From the NCBI RefSeq assembly GCF_003236295.1, contig NZ_POTW01000021.1, positions 1-64,000 of the forward strand: 64,000 bases of DNA, in the 5' to 3' direction. Below, piece by piece: positions 21,794-29,679 of the stretch. Both the position numbers and the translations under genes were made by a program. Under the pieces are notes generated by a model. The model was given only the letters and a program-made list of their open reading frames with translations, ran no database searches and had not been told where the DNA came from. Within the stretch, counting starts at the first letter, position 1, and each line of letters opens with the position of its first letter. Source of the stretch: Jiangella anatolica (GTDB lineage Bacteria > Actinomycetota > Actinomycetes > Jiangellales > Jiangellaceae).

Positions 21794-22941
21794 GCGGCTC
21801 GGTCTCGCCGGCCCGGCTCGGCCGGTGGGCGCCGCCTGCCGCGCTCGTCGTCATCTGGCTGGTGATGAGCCTGAGCAACCCGCGCTTCCTCTCCGCGGTG
21901 AACCTCACGAACCTGATGCTGCAGATCGTCGCGGTCGGCGCGGTCGCGGTGGCGGTCGTCCTGGTGCTGCTGATCGGCGAGATCGACCTGTCCGTGGGCG
22001 CGGTGTCCGGCCTCGGCGCGGCCGTCACCGCGGTGCTCAGCGTGAAGGCGGACTGGCCGGCCGTGCTGGCGATCCTGGCCGGGCTGGCCACCGGCGCGCT
22101 GGTCGGGCTGCTGCACGCCGCCATGGTGACGCGCGTCGGCGTGCCGTCGTTCGTCGTGACCCTGGCCGGGCTGCTGACGTGGCAGGGCGCGCTGCTGCTG
22201 GTGCTCGGCGACACCGGCAGCGTCAACATCGACGACCCGCAGCTGGTGGCGATCGCGGGGACGTTCCTGTCGCCGGCGCTGGGCTGGCTGCTCGCCGCGC
22301 TGGTGACCGGCGGCGCCGTGCTGGCCATCGTCGGCTACCTGCGCGGCGTGCGGCCGCGCCCGGCCCGGCGGGTCTGGCCGTGGGTCGTGGCGGCGATCGG
22401 CGCGCCGGTGGCGGTCGCGGTGTTCAACGCCGACCGCGGCGTCCCGTTGGCGGTCGTGGTGTTCCTCCTGCTCCTGGCCGGCGGCGACCTCATGGTCCGG
22501 CGCACGCGGCTGGGCCGGCACGCGGTCGCGACGGGGAGCAACGCGTCGGGGGCGCGGAGGGCGGGCATCAAGGTGGACCGGATCCGGCTGGCGGTGTTCA
22601 TGCTGGCCTCGGTGCTGGCCGTCACCGGCGGCATCCTCGCCGCGTCCCGGCTGCTCGCCGTCAACCAGTCGTCGGGCAGCACCGACCTGATGCTGACGGC
22701 GGTGGCGGCGGCCGCGATCGGCGGGACCAGCCTGTTCGGCGGCCGCGGCACGGTGTGGTCCGCGCTGCTGGGCGCGCTCGTCGTCGGTTCGCTGGCCAAC
22801 GGGCTGGACCTGCTCGGCGCGTCGTCGCCGATCCGGCTGATCGCGACCGGCCTGGTCCTCGCCCTCGCCGTCGGGCTGGACACGCTGGCGCACCGGGCCG
22901 AGCTGACACCCTTCCGGGAGCACTCACGACCCGGGCCGTAA
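21790..22941 (+). CDS. xylose-type sugar ABC importer permease
   Basis: A 383-residue CUT2 (BPD_transp_2/XylH-like) permease with about 10-12 membrane helices. The GEIDLSVG motif (about residues 56-63) and the C-terminal GGRGTVWSALLGALVVG segment, which contacts the ATPase, are conserved. GTG 21790 overlaps the stop of the binding-protein gene (GTGA). It forms the channel that would dock the ABC domain of the ATPase-kinase fusion, placing that soluble kinase at the membrane. A 17-bp-arm hairpin follows 12 bp after the stop. Confidence 0.92.
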   Translation: MSGSVSPARLGRWAPPAALVVIWLVMSLSNPRFLSAVNLTNLMLQIVAVGAVAVAVVLVLLIGEIDLSVGAVSGLGAAVTAVLSVKADWPAVLAILAGLATGALVGLLHAAMVTRVGVPSFVVTLAGLLTWQGALLLVLGDTGSVNIDDPQLVAIAGTFLSPALGWLLAALVTGGAVLAIVGYLRGVRPRPARRVWPWVVAAIGAPVAVAVFNADRGVPLAVVVFLLLLAGGDLMVRRTRLGRHAVATGSNASGARRAGIKVDRIRLAVFMLASVLAVTGGILAASRLLAVNQSSGSTDLMLTAVAAAAIGGTSLFGGRGTVWSALLGALVVGSLANGLDLLGASSPIRLIATGLVLALAVGLDTLAHRAELTPFREHSRPGP

Positions 22942-22952
22942 CTCGCCCCGTT

Positions 22953-23008
22953 CCATGATCATCAACCTTTTGCGTCGCCAGGGCAGCACAGAAGGTTGAT
23001 GATCATGG
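22953..23008. terminator. large hairpin downstream of the kinase-linked importer operon
   Basis: Perfect 17-bp arms (22953-22969 and 22992-23008, CCATGATCATCAACCTT and complement) enclose a 22-nt loop. They start 12 bp after the permease stop. The arms are AT-richer than their surroundings and the core ATGATCAT is itself palindromic. It may act as a transcription terminator or be a dispersed palindromic repeat; no second copy is seen in this window. Confidence 0.55.
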
Positions 23009-23084
23009 GAATCCACAGCGGGCGGCGGACCGGAACCGGCCAGCGAACCCGACGAGGCGCCAACACGACGCCCGAGCCCATCGG

Positions 23085-23118
23085 GCCAACGTTCGGGATC
23101 CCTCAACGCCAACGTTCG
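23085..23118. repeat. 11-bp direct repeat upstream of the ROK gene
   Basis: GCCAACGTTCG occurs at 23085-23095 and again at 23108-23118, 23 bp apart, and each contains the palindrome AACGTT. A longer motif, AGCCCATCGG followed by CCAACG, also recurs at 23075 and 23120. The repeats lie about 100-130 bp before the ROK start codon and may be regulatory, but this is speculative. Confidence 0.3.
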
Positions 23119-23214
23119 CAGCCCATCGGCCAACGGCAGCAATCGACGGCGAACCAGCACAACCCCCACTCAAGCCGGGGTGTAGCGTTCAGAGCATGAC
23201 GTCAAGGATTCGGC

Positions 23215-24390
23215 GTGCGTGACGCCACCGGGCCGGGGTCGCTGTCGGCGCTGCGGCTGGCCAACCGGGAGCGCCTCCTCCTGGCGCTGGCCGGCGGCGA
23301 CGCGGTCAGCCAGGCCGAGCTGGCCCGGCTGACCGGGCTGGCCCCGGCGACCGTCTCCGGGCTGGTGCGCGACCTCGTCGAGGCCGGCGAGCTGCTGGTC
23401 CGCCAGGGTGTGGCGAACGGACGGCGCAGCCGCCTGGTCGAGCGGGCGCCGGCCCGGCAGCGCTACGGCATCGGCATCGACCTGGGCCGCACCCATGTGA
23501 AGGTCGTCGCCGGCGGCGATCCCGGCGAGGTGCTGGCCGCCGCGGCCGGCGACCTACCGGGCGGGCCGCGCCCGGACACGCTGCTCGACGTCGTCGGCGA
23601 GCTGGCGGCGGCGGTGCGGAAGGAGGCGGGACTCGCGGCGGACCAGGTCGACGGCGTCGCGGTCGGCGTCCCCGCGCCGGTCGACCCCGCGACGGGCGCC
23701 GTCACGGAGACGGCGATCCTGCCCGCGCTCGTCGGCTTCCCGCTGCGCGACGAGGTGTCCGCGCTGCTCGGGCGGCCCGTGGTGGTCGAGAACGACGCGA
23801 ACCTCGGCGCGCTCGCGCTGTCGCGCCGGGCCGCCGGCGGCGCGCCGGGCGCGGTCGTGTTCGTCAAGGTCGGCTCCGGCATCGGCGCGGGTGTCGCGGT
23901 CGACGGCCGGCTGCTGCGCGGCGACGCGGGCAGCGCCGGCGAGATCGGCCACCTCGCGCTGGACCCGAGCCTGTCCGTGGTGTGCCGGTGCGGCCGCCGC
24001 GGCTGCCTGGAGACCGTCGGCTCGGCGGAGTCGGTCCGGACGGCGCTGAGCTCGGCGCTGCAGCGCGAGCTCGGCCTGGCCGAGGTCCTGGCGCTGATCG
24101 GCGACGGCCACCCGGTCGCCGTCCACGTCCTGGAGGACGCCGGCGAACTGCTCGGCCGCGCCCTGGGCTGGCTGGCGATGATCGTCAACCCGGCCGAGAT
24201 CGCCCTCGGCGGACCGCTGATCGCCGCCGGCGACGCCTGGCTGCGCCCGGTGCGCCAGGGCTTCCGCCGCGCCGTCCTCCCCGGCGTCGCGGCCCGGACC
24301 CGGGTCACGATCTCGCCGCTGGGCGAGGACACCGAGGCCGTCGGCGCACTCGTGGCGAGCCTGGCCGTTCCCGTCCAATCGGGTCATTAA
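23215..24390 (+). CDS. ROK-family transcriptional repressor (XylR/NagC type)
   Basis: A 391-residue protein with an N-terminal winged helix (SQAELARLTGLAPATVSGLVRDLVEAGEL, about residues 31-59) joined to a sugar-kinase-like ROK domain. The domain has a phosphate-binding DLGRTHVKV, GEIGHL, and the zinc site C-x-C-G-x2-G-C (CRCGRRGC). A catalytic-type Asp is present in VVENDANLGA, as in ROK kinases. It is expected to repress the adjacent sugar importer (24528-27748) until a sugar binds. GTG 23215 was selected by frame and domain start. It lies between the two importers and could influence both. Confidence 0.88.
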   Translation: MRDATGPGSLSALRLANRERLLLALAGGDAVSQAELARLTGLAPATVSGLVRDLVEAGELLVRQGVANGRRSRLVERAPARQRYGIGIDLGRTHVKVVAGGDPGEVLAAAAGDLPGGPRPDTLLDVVGELAAAVRKEAGLAADQVDGVAVGVPAPVDPATGAVTETAILPALVGFPLRDEVSALLGRPVVVENDANLGALALSRRAAGGAPGAVVFVKVGSGIGAGVAVDGRLLRGDAGSAGEIGHLALDPSLSVVCRCGRRGCLETVGSAESVRTALSSALQRELGLAEVLALIGDGHPVAVHVLEDAGELLGRALGWLAMIVNPAEIALGGPLIAAGDAWLRPVRQGFRRAVLPGVAARTRVTISPLGEDTEAVGALVASLAVPVQSGH

Positions 24391-24527
24391 CGTCGAAATA
24401 CGAACGCATAAACAAGATGTAAACGCGTAATGTATTTGAGCCTTGACGGCAATCCTGCGGAGTTCCAGACTCGTCCCAGCCGACCCGATCGGCAGGGGCC
24501 GGCCCGAACCCAAAGGAGGGTTTCCAC
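24391..24527 (+). promoter_or_regulatory. control region of the second sugar importer
   Basis: A 137-bp gap with an unusually AT-rich segment (24388-24440) containing imperfect inverted elements (AATACGAACGCAT and ACGCGTAATGTATT) that could bind the ROK protein. TTGACG (24443-24448) is a -35 candidate, but the hexamer 17 bp downstream (CAGACT) is weak. The Shine-Dalgarno sequence AAAGGAGGG (24512-24520) before GTG 24528 is one of the strongest in the window, as expected for an abundant binding protein. Confidence 0.45.
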
Positions 24528-25607
24528 GTGCACCAGCCCATTCGACGGGCTGCCGTCTTCGCAGTCCTCAGCCTGGCCGCCGTCGTGGCGACCGCATGTG
24601 GCGCCAACGAAGACAGCGGCGGTGGCGGGGACGACGAGACCGCGAGCGGCGGCGGCACCATCGCCCTGCTGCTGCCCGAGTCGGCCACCGCCCGCTACGA
24701 AGCCTTCGACAAGCCGCTGTTCGAGGCCAAGATCAGCGAACTCTGCGCCGACTGCGAGGTCGTCTACTTCAACGCCGACCAGGACGAGGCCCAGCAGGCC
24801 GAGCAGGTCGACTCCGCGATCTCGCAGAACGTCGACGTGATGGTGCTGGACCCGGTCAACGGCCAGTCCGCTGCGGCCCTGGTGGCCGACGCGCAGGCCG
24901 CCGACATCCCGGTCATCGCCTACGACCGCTTCATCGAGGGTGCGGACTACTACACCTCGTTCGACAACGAGCGCGTCGGCGAGCTGCAGGGCCAAGCGCT
25001 GGTCGACGCGGTCGGCGGCGCCGGCGACATCCTCATGCTCAACGGCTCGCCCGACGACCCGAACGCGGCCATGTTCAAGTCCGGCGCGCACGGCATCATC
25101 GACGCCAGCGAGCTGACCGTCGTCGGTGAGTACGACAACCCGGACTGGAGCCCCGACAACGCCCAGTCCTGGACGACGGACCAGCTCAACACCATCGACC
25201 CGGCCTCGCTGGCCGGCGTCTACGCCGCCAACGACGGCCAGGCCGGCGGCGTCATCGCCGCGCTGACCGGCGCCGGCATCGCGGCCGACGCGCTGCCGCC
25301 GGTCACCGGGCAGGACGCCGAGCTGGCCGCGATCCAGCGCATCGTGGCCGGTGAGCAGTACATGACGATCTACAAGCCGATCAAGGGCGAGGCCGAGGGC
25401 GCCGCCGAGATGGCCATCTCGATCGTCAACGGGGAGGAGGTCGCCGGCACCACCGACTTCCAGGGCGTGCCGTCGCTGATCCTCGACCCGATCGTCGTCA
25501 CCGTCGACAACATCGCCGACACGGTCGTGGCCGACGAGTTCTGGAGCGTCGAGGACATCTGCACCGACGACTACGCGGACGCCTGCACGGCCGCGGGTCT
25601 GAGCTGA
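24528..25607 (+). CDS. xylose-type sugar ABC importer, lipoprotein substrate-binding protein (second system)
   Basis: A 359-residue lipoprotein with a lipobox (VATAC) and the same fold as the protein encoded at 20714. Shared blocks include LLLPES/ENxTARYE, FDNE, NGSPxDxN, VYAANDGxAGG and VTGQDAELAAI. It is more acidic after the lipobox (Gly/Asp/Glu linker). A strong ribosome binding site precedes GTG 24528. A 32-nt hairpin 15 bp after its stop separates it from the ATPase gene and could keep its mRNA more abundant than the rest of the operon. Ligand: probably a pentose or similar monosaccharide. Confidence 0.93.
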   Translation: MHQPIRRAAVFAVLSLAAVVATACGANEDSGGGGDDETASGGGTIALLLPESATARYEAFDKPLFEAKISELCADCEVVYFNADQDEAQQAEQVDSAISQNVDVMVLDPVNGQSAAALVADAQAADIPVIAYDRFIEGADYYTSFDNERVGELQGQALVDAVGGAGDILMLNGSPDDPNAAMFKSGAHGIIDASELTVVGEYDNPDWSPDNAQSWTTDQLNTIDPASLAGVYAANDGQAGGVIAALTGAGIAADALPPVTGQDAELAAIQRIVAGEQYMTIYKPIKGEAEGAAEMAISIVNGEEVAGTTDFQGVPSLILDPIVVTVDNIADTVVADEFWSVEDICTDDYADACTAAGLS

Positions 25608-25622
25608 TCCGACGACAGGACG

Positions 25623-25654
25623 AGGGTGGCGCCGGCCGCGGCCGGTGCCACCCT
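25623..25654 (+). terminator. intra-operon hairpin between binding-protein and ATPase genes
   Basis: A 15-bp stem (25623-25637 with 25640-25654) has a single G:T pair and only two bases between the arms, so at DNA level it is a near-perfect 32-bp palindrome. Hairpins at this place in sugar-importer operons commonly stabilise the binding-protein message or cause partial termination, giving excess binding protein. That role is inferred from position. Confidence 0.55.
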
Positions 25655-25676
25655 TGACCGTGAGGAGATGGTGCCG

Positions 25677-26498
25677 ATGAGCGTCGCCACACACGAAGGC
25701 GGTTCCGCCGCCGCCACGACACAGCCGGTCCTGGAGCTCACCGGGATCGGCAAGCACTTCGGCGCCGTGCAGGCGCTGGCCGGCGTCGACTTCGGGGTCC
25801 ACCCCGGCGAGGTGGTCGCCCTCGTCGGCGACAACGGCGCGGGCAAGTCGACCCTGGTCAAGATCATGTCCGGCGTGTACCAGGCCGACTCCGGCTCGAT
25901 GCGGGTCGACGGCCGCGAGGTGCACGTCCACAGCCCGAGCGCGGCGCAGGCGCTGGGCATCGCGACGGTCTTCCAGGACCTCGCGCTCTGCGACAACCTC
26001 GACGTCGTCGCGAACCTGTTCCTGGGCAGCGAGCTCGGCGCGAAGACGTGGATGGACGAGGTCGCCATGGAGAAGGAGTCCTGGCGGCTGCTGCGCGAGC
26101 TGGGCGCGAAGATCCCGACGGTGCGCATCCCGGTCGCGAGCCTCTCCGGCGGCCAGCGGCAGACCGTCGCGATCGCCCGCAGCCTGGTCGGCAACCCGAA
26201 GGTCGTCATGCTGGACGAGCCGACCGCCGCCCTGGGCGTCGCGCAGACCGCCGAGGTGCTCAACCTCGTCGAGCGGCTGCGTGAGCAGCGCCTCGGCGTG
26301 ATCCTGGTCAGCCACAACATGGCCGACGTGCAGGCCGTCGCCGACCGCATCGTGGTGCTGCGGCTGGGCCGCAACGAGGCCGAGTTCAACGCCGACGACG
26401 TCACGACCGAGCAGCTCGTCGCGGCCATCACCGGCGCGTCGGACAACGTCGTGGCCGAACGCAATGCCCGCCGCGAGGCGTCAGGAGGGCCCGCATGA
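25677..26498 (+). CDS. sugar ABC importer ATPase (XylG-like, single domain)
   Basis: A 273-residue ATPase with Walker A GDNGAGKST, Q-loop FQDLALCDNLDVVANLFLG, signature LSGGQ, Walker B VVMLDEP and switch His in SHNM. It is the conventional counterpart of the ABC part of the fusion encoded at 17612, and the two share the distinctive QDLxLCDxLDVVANxFLG segment. ATG 25677, with GAGGAG 9 bases upstream, is preferred to ATG 25668, which touches that site. It has one ABC domain, unlike the duplicated RbsA type. The stop overlaps the permease start. Confidence 0.93.
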   Translation: MSVATHEGGSAAATTQPVLELTGIGKHFGAVQALAGVDFGVHPGEVVALVGDNGAGKSTLVKIMSGVYQADSGSMRVDGREVHVHSPSAAQALGIATVFQDLALCDNLDVVANLFLGSELGAKTWMDEVAMEKESWRLLRELGAKIPTVRIPVASLSGGQRQTVAIARSLVGNPKVVMLDEPTAALGVAQTAEVLNLVERLREQRLGVILVSHNMADVQAVADRIVVLRLGRNEAEFNADDVTTEQLVAAITGASDNVVAERNARREASGGPA

Positions 26499-27748
26499 GC
26501 AGGACCCAGGTCGACGAGACCGCCGCCCGGTCCGACCTGATCGACGAACGCCTGGCCCAGGACACCGGGCTGCGGGGCGCGCTGGACGCGTTCCGGCGCC
26601 GGGTCCGCGACGGCGACCTCGGCCTGCTGCCGGTGGTCGTCGGGCTGTTCGTGATCGGCCTGGTGTTCTACCTCCAGGACGTCACGTACCTGTCGTCGAG
26701 CAACCTGGTCAACATCACGCTGAACGCGGTGCCGTACGGCATCATCGCGGTCGGCATCGTGCTGGTGCTGCTGCTCGGCGAGATCGACCTTTCGGTCGGC
26801 TCGATCAGCGGCCTGTCGGCGTCGATCACCGCGGTGCTGGTGGTGCAGCAGGACCAGCCGCTGGTCCTGGGGCTGCTGGCCGGCGCCGGGACGGGCGCCG
26901 CCATCGGCATCCTGTACGGGCTGATCTTCACCAAGATCGGCGTGCCGAGCTTCGTCATCACGCTGGCCGGCCTGCTCGGCTTCGTCGGCCTGCAGTACGT
27001 CGTGCTCGGCGACACCGGCACCATCAACCTGCCGCGCTCGTCGGCGCTGGCGCAGTTCGCCCGCGAGGACTTCCTCAGCCCGGCGGTCTCCTACGCCCTC
27101 GTGGCGGCGGTCGCGGTGGGGTACGCGCTGGTGAGCATCGCCGGGATCCGGCGGCGGACGGCGGCCGGGCTGCCGGCGCAGTCGGTGACGCTGGTGCTGG
27201 TCAAGGCCGCGGTGCTGGTGGCCGGCCTCGGCTTCCTCACCTACTACCTGAACATCGACCGCGGCTGGGGCTTCGCCGTCGTGTTCTTCGTCGGGCTGGT
27301 CGTGCTGATGGACCTGGTGCTGCGCAAGACCACCTGGGGCCGGCACCTGTACGCCGTCGGCGGCAACGTCGAGGCGGCCCGCCGCTCCGGCATCAACGTC
27401 AACCTGATCTACATCTCGGCGTTCTCGCTGACCGGCCTGCTGGCCGCGACCGGCGGCCTGATGTTCCTCGCCCGGCTGACGTCGGTGTCGCAGGCCAGCG
27501 GCTCCAACGACGTCAACCTGACGGCGATCGCGGCGGCCGTCATCGGCGGCGTGAGCCTGTTCGGCGGACGCGGGTCGGCGTACTCGGCGCTGCTGGGCGT
27601 GCTGGTGCTGACGGCGATCAACAGCGGCCTCAACCGCATCGGCGTCGACTCGTCGGTCCGCTACATCGTCACCGGCGCGGTGCTGTTGCTCGCGGTGTCG
27701 ATCGACGCGATCGCCCGGCGCGCCCGCGCCAGCAGCGGGCGAGGTTGA
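26495..27748 (+). CDS. sugar ABC importer permease (XylH-like, second system)
   Basis: A 417-residue CUT2 permease with an N-terminal cytosolic extension of about 45 residues and some 10-12 helices. GEIDLSVGSISGL and FGGRGSAYSALLGVLVL match the corresponding segments of the permease at 21790, showing that the two systems are paralogous. Its ATG overlaps the ATPase stop by 4 bp. It is the last gene of the ROK-controlled operon, with a 15-bp-arm terminator 2 bp after its stop. Confidence 0.93.
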   Translation: MSRTQVDETAARSDLIDERLAQDTGLRGALDAFRRRVRDGDLGLLPVVVGLFVIGLVFYLQDVTYLSSSNLVNITLNAVPYGIIAVGIVLVLLLGEIDLSVGSISGLSASITAVLVVQQDQPLVLGLLAGAGTGAAIGILYGLIFTKIGVPSFVITLAGLLGFVGLQYVVLGDTGTINLPRSSALAQFAREDFLSPAVSYALVAAVAVGYALVSIAGIRRRTAAGLPAQSVTLVLVKAAVLVAGLGFLTYYLNIDRGWGFAVVFFVGLVVLMDLVLRKTTWGRHLYAVGGNVEAARRSGINVNLIYISAFSLTGLLAATGGLMFLARLTSVSQASGSNDVNLTAIAAAVIGGVSLFGGRGSAYSALLGVLVLTAINSGLNRIGVDSSVRYIVTGAVLLLAVSIDAIARRARASSGRG

Positions 27749-27750
27749 CC

Positions 27751-27793
27751 CCGGCCGCCCGGCGGCTGACTGCAACCGCCGCCGGGCGGCCGG
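27751..27793 (+). terminator. terminator of the second sugar-importer operon
   Basis: Perfect 15-bp arms (27751-27765 CCGGCCGCCCGGCGG and 27779-27793) surround a 13-nt loop, starting 2 bases after the permease stop. It is a very stable GC hairpin without a U-tract. Confidence 0.7.
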
Positions 27794-27811
27794 CTCGCTA
27801 CCATCGCGCGC

Positions 27812-28162
27812 ATGCCCCTCGATCTGTTCCCCGTCGTCCCGGTCACCGACTTCGACACTGCGACAGCGTGGTACCAGAAGCTCTTCGGCGGGCCGTTCGC
27901 GTTCCAGGCACACGACACCGAGGTGGTGTGGGAGCTGGCCGAGCACCGCTACGTCGCCGTGCACCAGGCGCCCGAGCACGCCGGCCACACCCACATCACT
28001 GTGTTCGTCGACGATCTGGACGCGCTGGTCGACGGCATCGCGGCACGCGGCATCGAGCCCGCGCTGCGCGAGACCTACGGCAACGGCGTCCGCAAGATCA
28101 CCTACCGCGACCCCGACGGCAACGAGATCGGCTACGGCGGCGCCCCGCTCGCCGACGGCTGA
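27812..28162 (+). CDS. VOC-family (glyoxalase/bleomycin-resistance-like) protein
   Basis: A 116-residue single-module vicinal-oxygen-chelate protein: two beta-alpha-beta-beta-beta units with DLFPVVPVTDFDTATAWYQKLFG at the start and YRDPDGNEIGYGG at the end, where the family places a metal-binding Glu. It may be a lyase, dioxygenase or resistance protein; no substrate is indicated. It begins 18 bp after the terminator of the sugar operon and ends 3 bp before the GMC oxidoreductase gene, with which it is probably co-transcribed. Confidence 0.83.
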   Translation: MPLDLFPVVPVTDFDTATAWYQKLFGGPFAFQAHDTEVVWELAEHRYVAVHQAPEHAGHTHITVFVDDLDALVDGIAARGIEPALRETYGNGVRKITYRDPDGNEIGYGGAPLADG

Positions 28163-28165
28163 GAT

Positions 28166-29653
28166 GTGACCGAGCTCTTCGACGTCATCGTTGTCGGCGC
28201 GGGCGCGACCGGCGCGCCGCTCGCGGCCCGGCTCAGCGAGCGCCCGGACCGGCGGGTGCTGCTGCTGGAGGCCGGACCGGACGTCGCGCCGGCGGAGCTG
28301 CTGGACCCGTACACGCTGCCCGCGGCGGCGCCCGGCCACCCGCTGGCCTGGGCGTTCCCGGCCCGGCTCACGCCGGACGCGACGGCGATGGTGCCGCGCG
28401 GGCGGGTCGTGGGCGGGTCGACGGCGGTGAACGGCGGCTACTTCGTCCGCGGCGCGCCGGCCGACTTCGACCGGTGGGCGGCGCTGGGCAACCCGCTGTG
28501 GTCGTGGGACGAGGTGCGCCCGTTCTTCGCCGCCCTGGAGGACGACGGCGACTACGGCGACCGGCCCGGGCACGGGCGCGGCGGGCCGGTCCCCGTCCGG
28601 CGCGACGCCGCGCCGCACCCGGTGACCGATGCGTTCTACGCGGCCTGCGCCGAGCTCGGGTTCCCCGCGCAGCCGGACGCGAACGACGGCGGGCCGCCCG
28701 GCTACGGGCCGGTCCCGCTGACGGTCGCCGGCGGCCGCAGGCACAGCACCGCGGCCACGTACCTGACGCCGGCGGTGCGGGCGCGGCCGAACCTGACGGT
28801 GCGCGGCGACGCGGTCGTGCGGCGCGTGCTGTTCGCGGGCACGCGGGCGACCGGTGTCGTCGTCTCGTCCGGTGGGCGCCTGACGGAGGTGCGAGCCGGC
28901 GAGGTCATCCTGGCCGCCGGCGCGGTGGCGTCGCCGCAGCTGCTGATGGTGTCCGGCGTCGGCCCGGCGGCCCACCTGACGGCGCTCGGGGTGCCGGTGG
29001 TCGTGGACGCGCCCGGCGTCGGCCGCGGCACCAGCGACCACCCGGAGATCACCGTCGTCTACCGGCCGGCCGGCGCCGCGCTGGAACGGACGGCCGCGCT
29101 GCCGCTGCAGGGCCGGCTGGCGTTCACCGCGCCCGGGTCGCCGTACCCGGGCGATCTGGAGATCCTGGCATGGACGCGGCCGCTCGGCGCCGTCGTCCCG
29201 GGCGCCGGCGACGACCTGGCGCTGCGGGTCGCGCTGCAGCAGGAGACCAGCCGCGGCGCCGTCGAGCTGGTCTCGGCCGACCCGGCGGTGCCGCCGCGGA
29301 TCTCGCAGAACTTCCTCGCCACTCCCGACGACCGGGCCCGGCTGCGGCACGGCGTCGGGGTGGCGGTCGAGCTGCTCGCGACGACGGCGTTCCGGCCGCT
29401 GGTCGCGGCGCACTCCGCGCCGCCGGACGACGACGACTGGCTGCGCCGGCACGTCGGCACGGCGATCCACCTCAGCGGCGGCTGCGCGATGGGCCCGGAC
29501 GGCGTCGTCGACCAGCACGGCCGCGTGCACGGCGTCACCGGCCTGCGGGTCGCGGACACGTCGATCTTCCCGGCGGTGCCGTCGTGCGGGCCGGCCGCGA
29601 CCGCCGTCATGGCCGGGGAGCGGCTGGCGGCGCTCATCTCGACAGAAGGCTAA
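28166..29653 (+). CDS. GMC-family FAD-dependent oxidoreductase (MftG-like)
   Basis: A 495-residue flavoprotein. The FAD site VIVVGAGATGAPLAARL and LLEAGPD lies in the first 45 residues, PRGRVVGGSTAVNGGYFVRG near residue 75-95 is the GMC signature, and the active-site His is in HLSGGCAMG (about 435-443). The end, PSCGPAATAVMAGERLA, has Gly-Pro where alcohol oxidases carry Asn/His and resembles mycofactocin-linked MftG proteins. No mycofactocin genes are in the window. It probably oxidises an alcohol or feeds electrons from one. GTG 28166 follows the VOC stop by 3 bp. Confidence 0.87.
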   Translation: MTELFDVIVVGAGATGAPLAARLSERPDRRVLLLEAGPDVAPAELLDPYTLPAAAPGHPLAWAFPARLTPDATAMVPRGRVVGGSTAVNGGYFVRGAPADFDRWAALGNPLWSWDEVRPFFAALEDDGDYGDRPGHGRGGPVPVRRDAAPHPVTDAFYAACAELGFPAQPDANDGGPPGYGPVPLTVAGGRRHSTAATYLTPAVRARPNLTVRGDAVVRRVLFAGTRATGVVVSSGGRLTEVRAGEVILAAGAVASPQLLMVSGVGPAAHLTALGVPVVVDAPGVGRGTSDHPEITVVYRPAGAALERTAALPLQGRLAFTAPGSPYPGDLEILAWTRPLGAVVPGAGDDLALRVALQQETSRGAVELVSADPAVPPRISQNFLATPDDRARLRHGVGVAVELLATTAFRPLVAAHSAPPDDDDWLRRHVGTAIHLSGGCAMGPDGVVDQHGRVHGVTGLRVADTSIFPAVPSCGPAATAVMAGERLAALISTEG

Positions 29654-29654
29654 T

Positions 29655-29672
29655 GGTTGCTCTAGAGTAACC
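29655..29672. promoter_or_regulatory. ArsR operator/promoter
   Basis: An 18-bp near-perfect palindrome, GGTTGCTCTAGAGTAACC (one pair mismatched), lies 8 bases before the ArsR start codon. A further half-site AGTAACC occurs at the first codons. A possible -10, TAGAGT (29663-29668), lies within it, so binding would block transcription. Confidence 0.6.
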
Positions 29673-29679
29673 GTTGCCC

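Noticed and set aside
25571-29530. A minus-strand open frame of over 1300 codons opposite the second sugar importer, VOC and GMC genes
   Set aside because: It is a GC-bias shadow. It crosses several well-defined plus-strand genes, has an Arg/Asp/Gln/His-rich composition without domains, and lacks a ribosome binding site.
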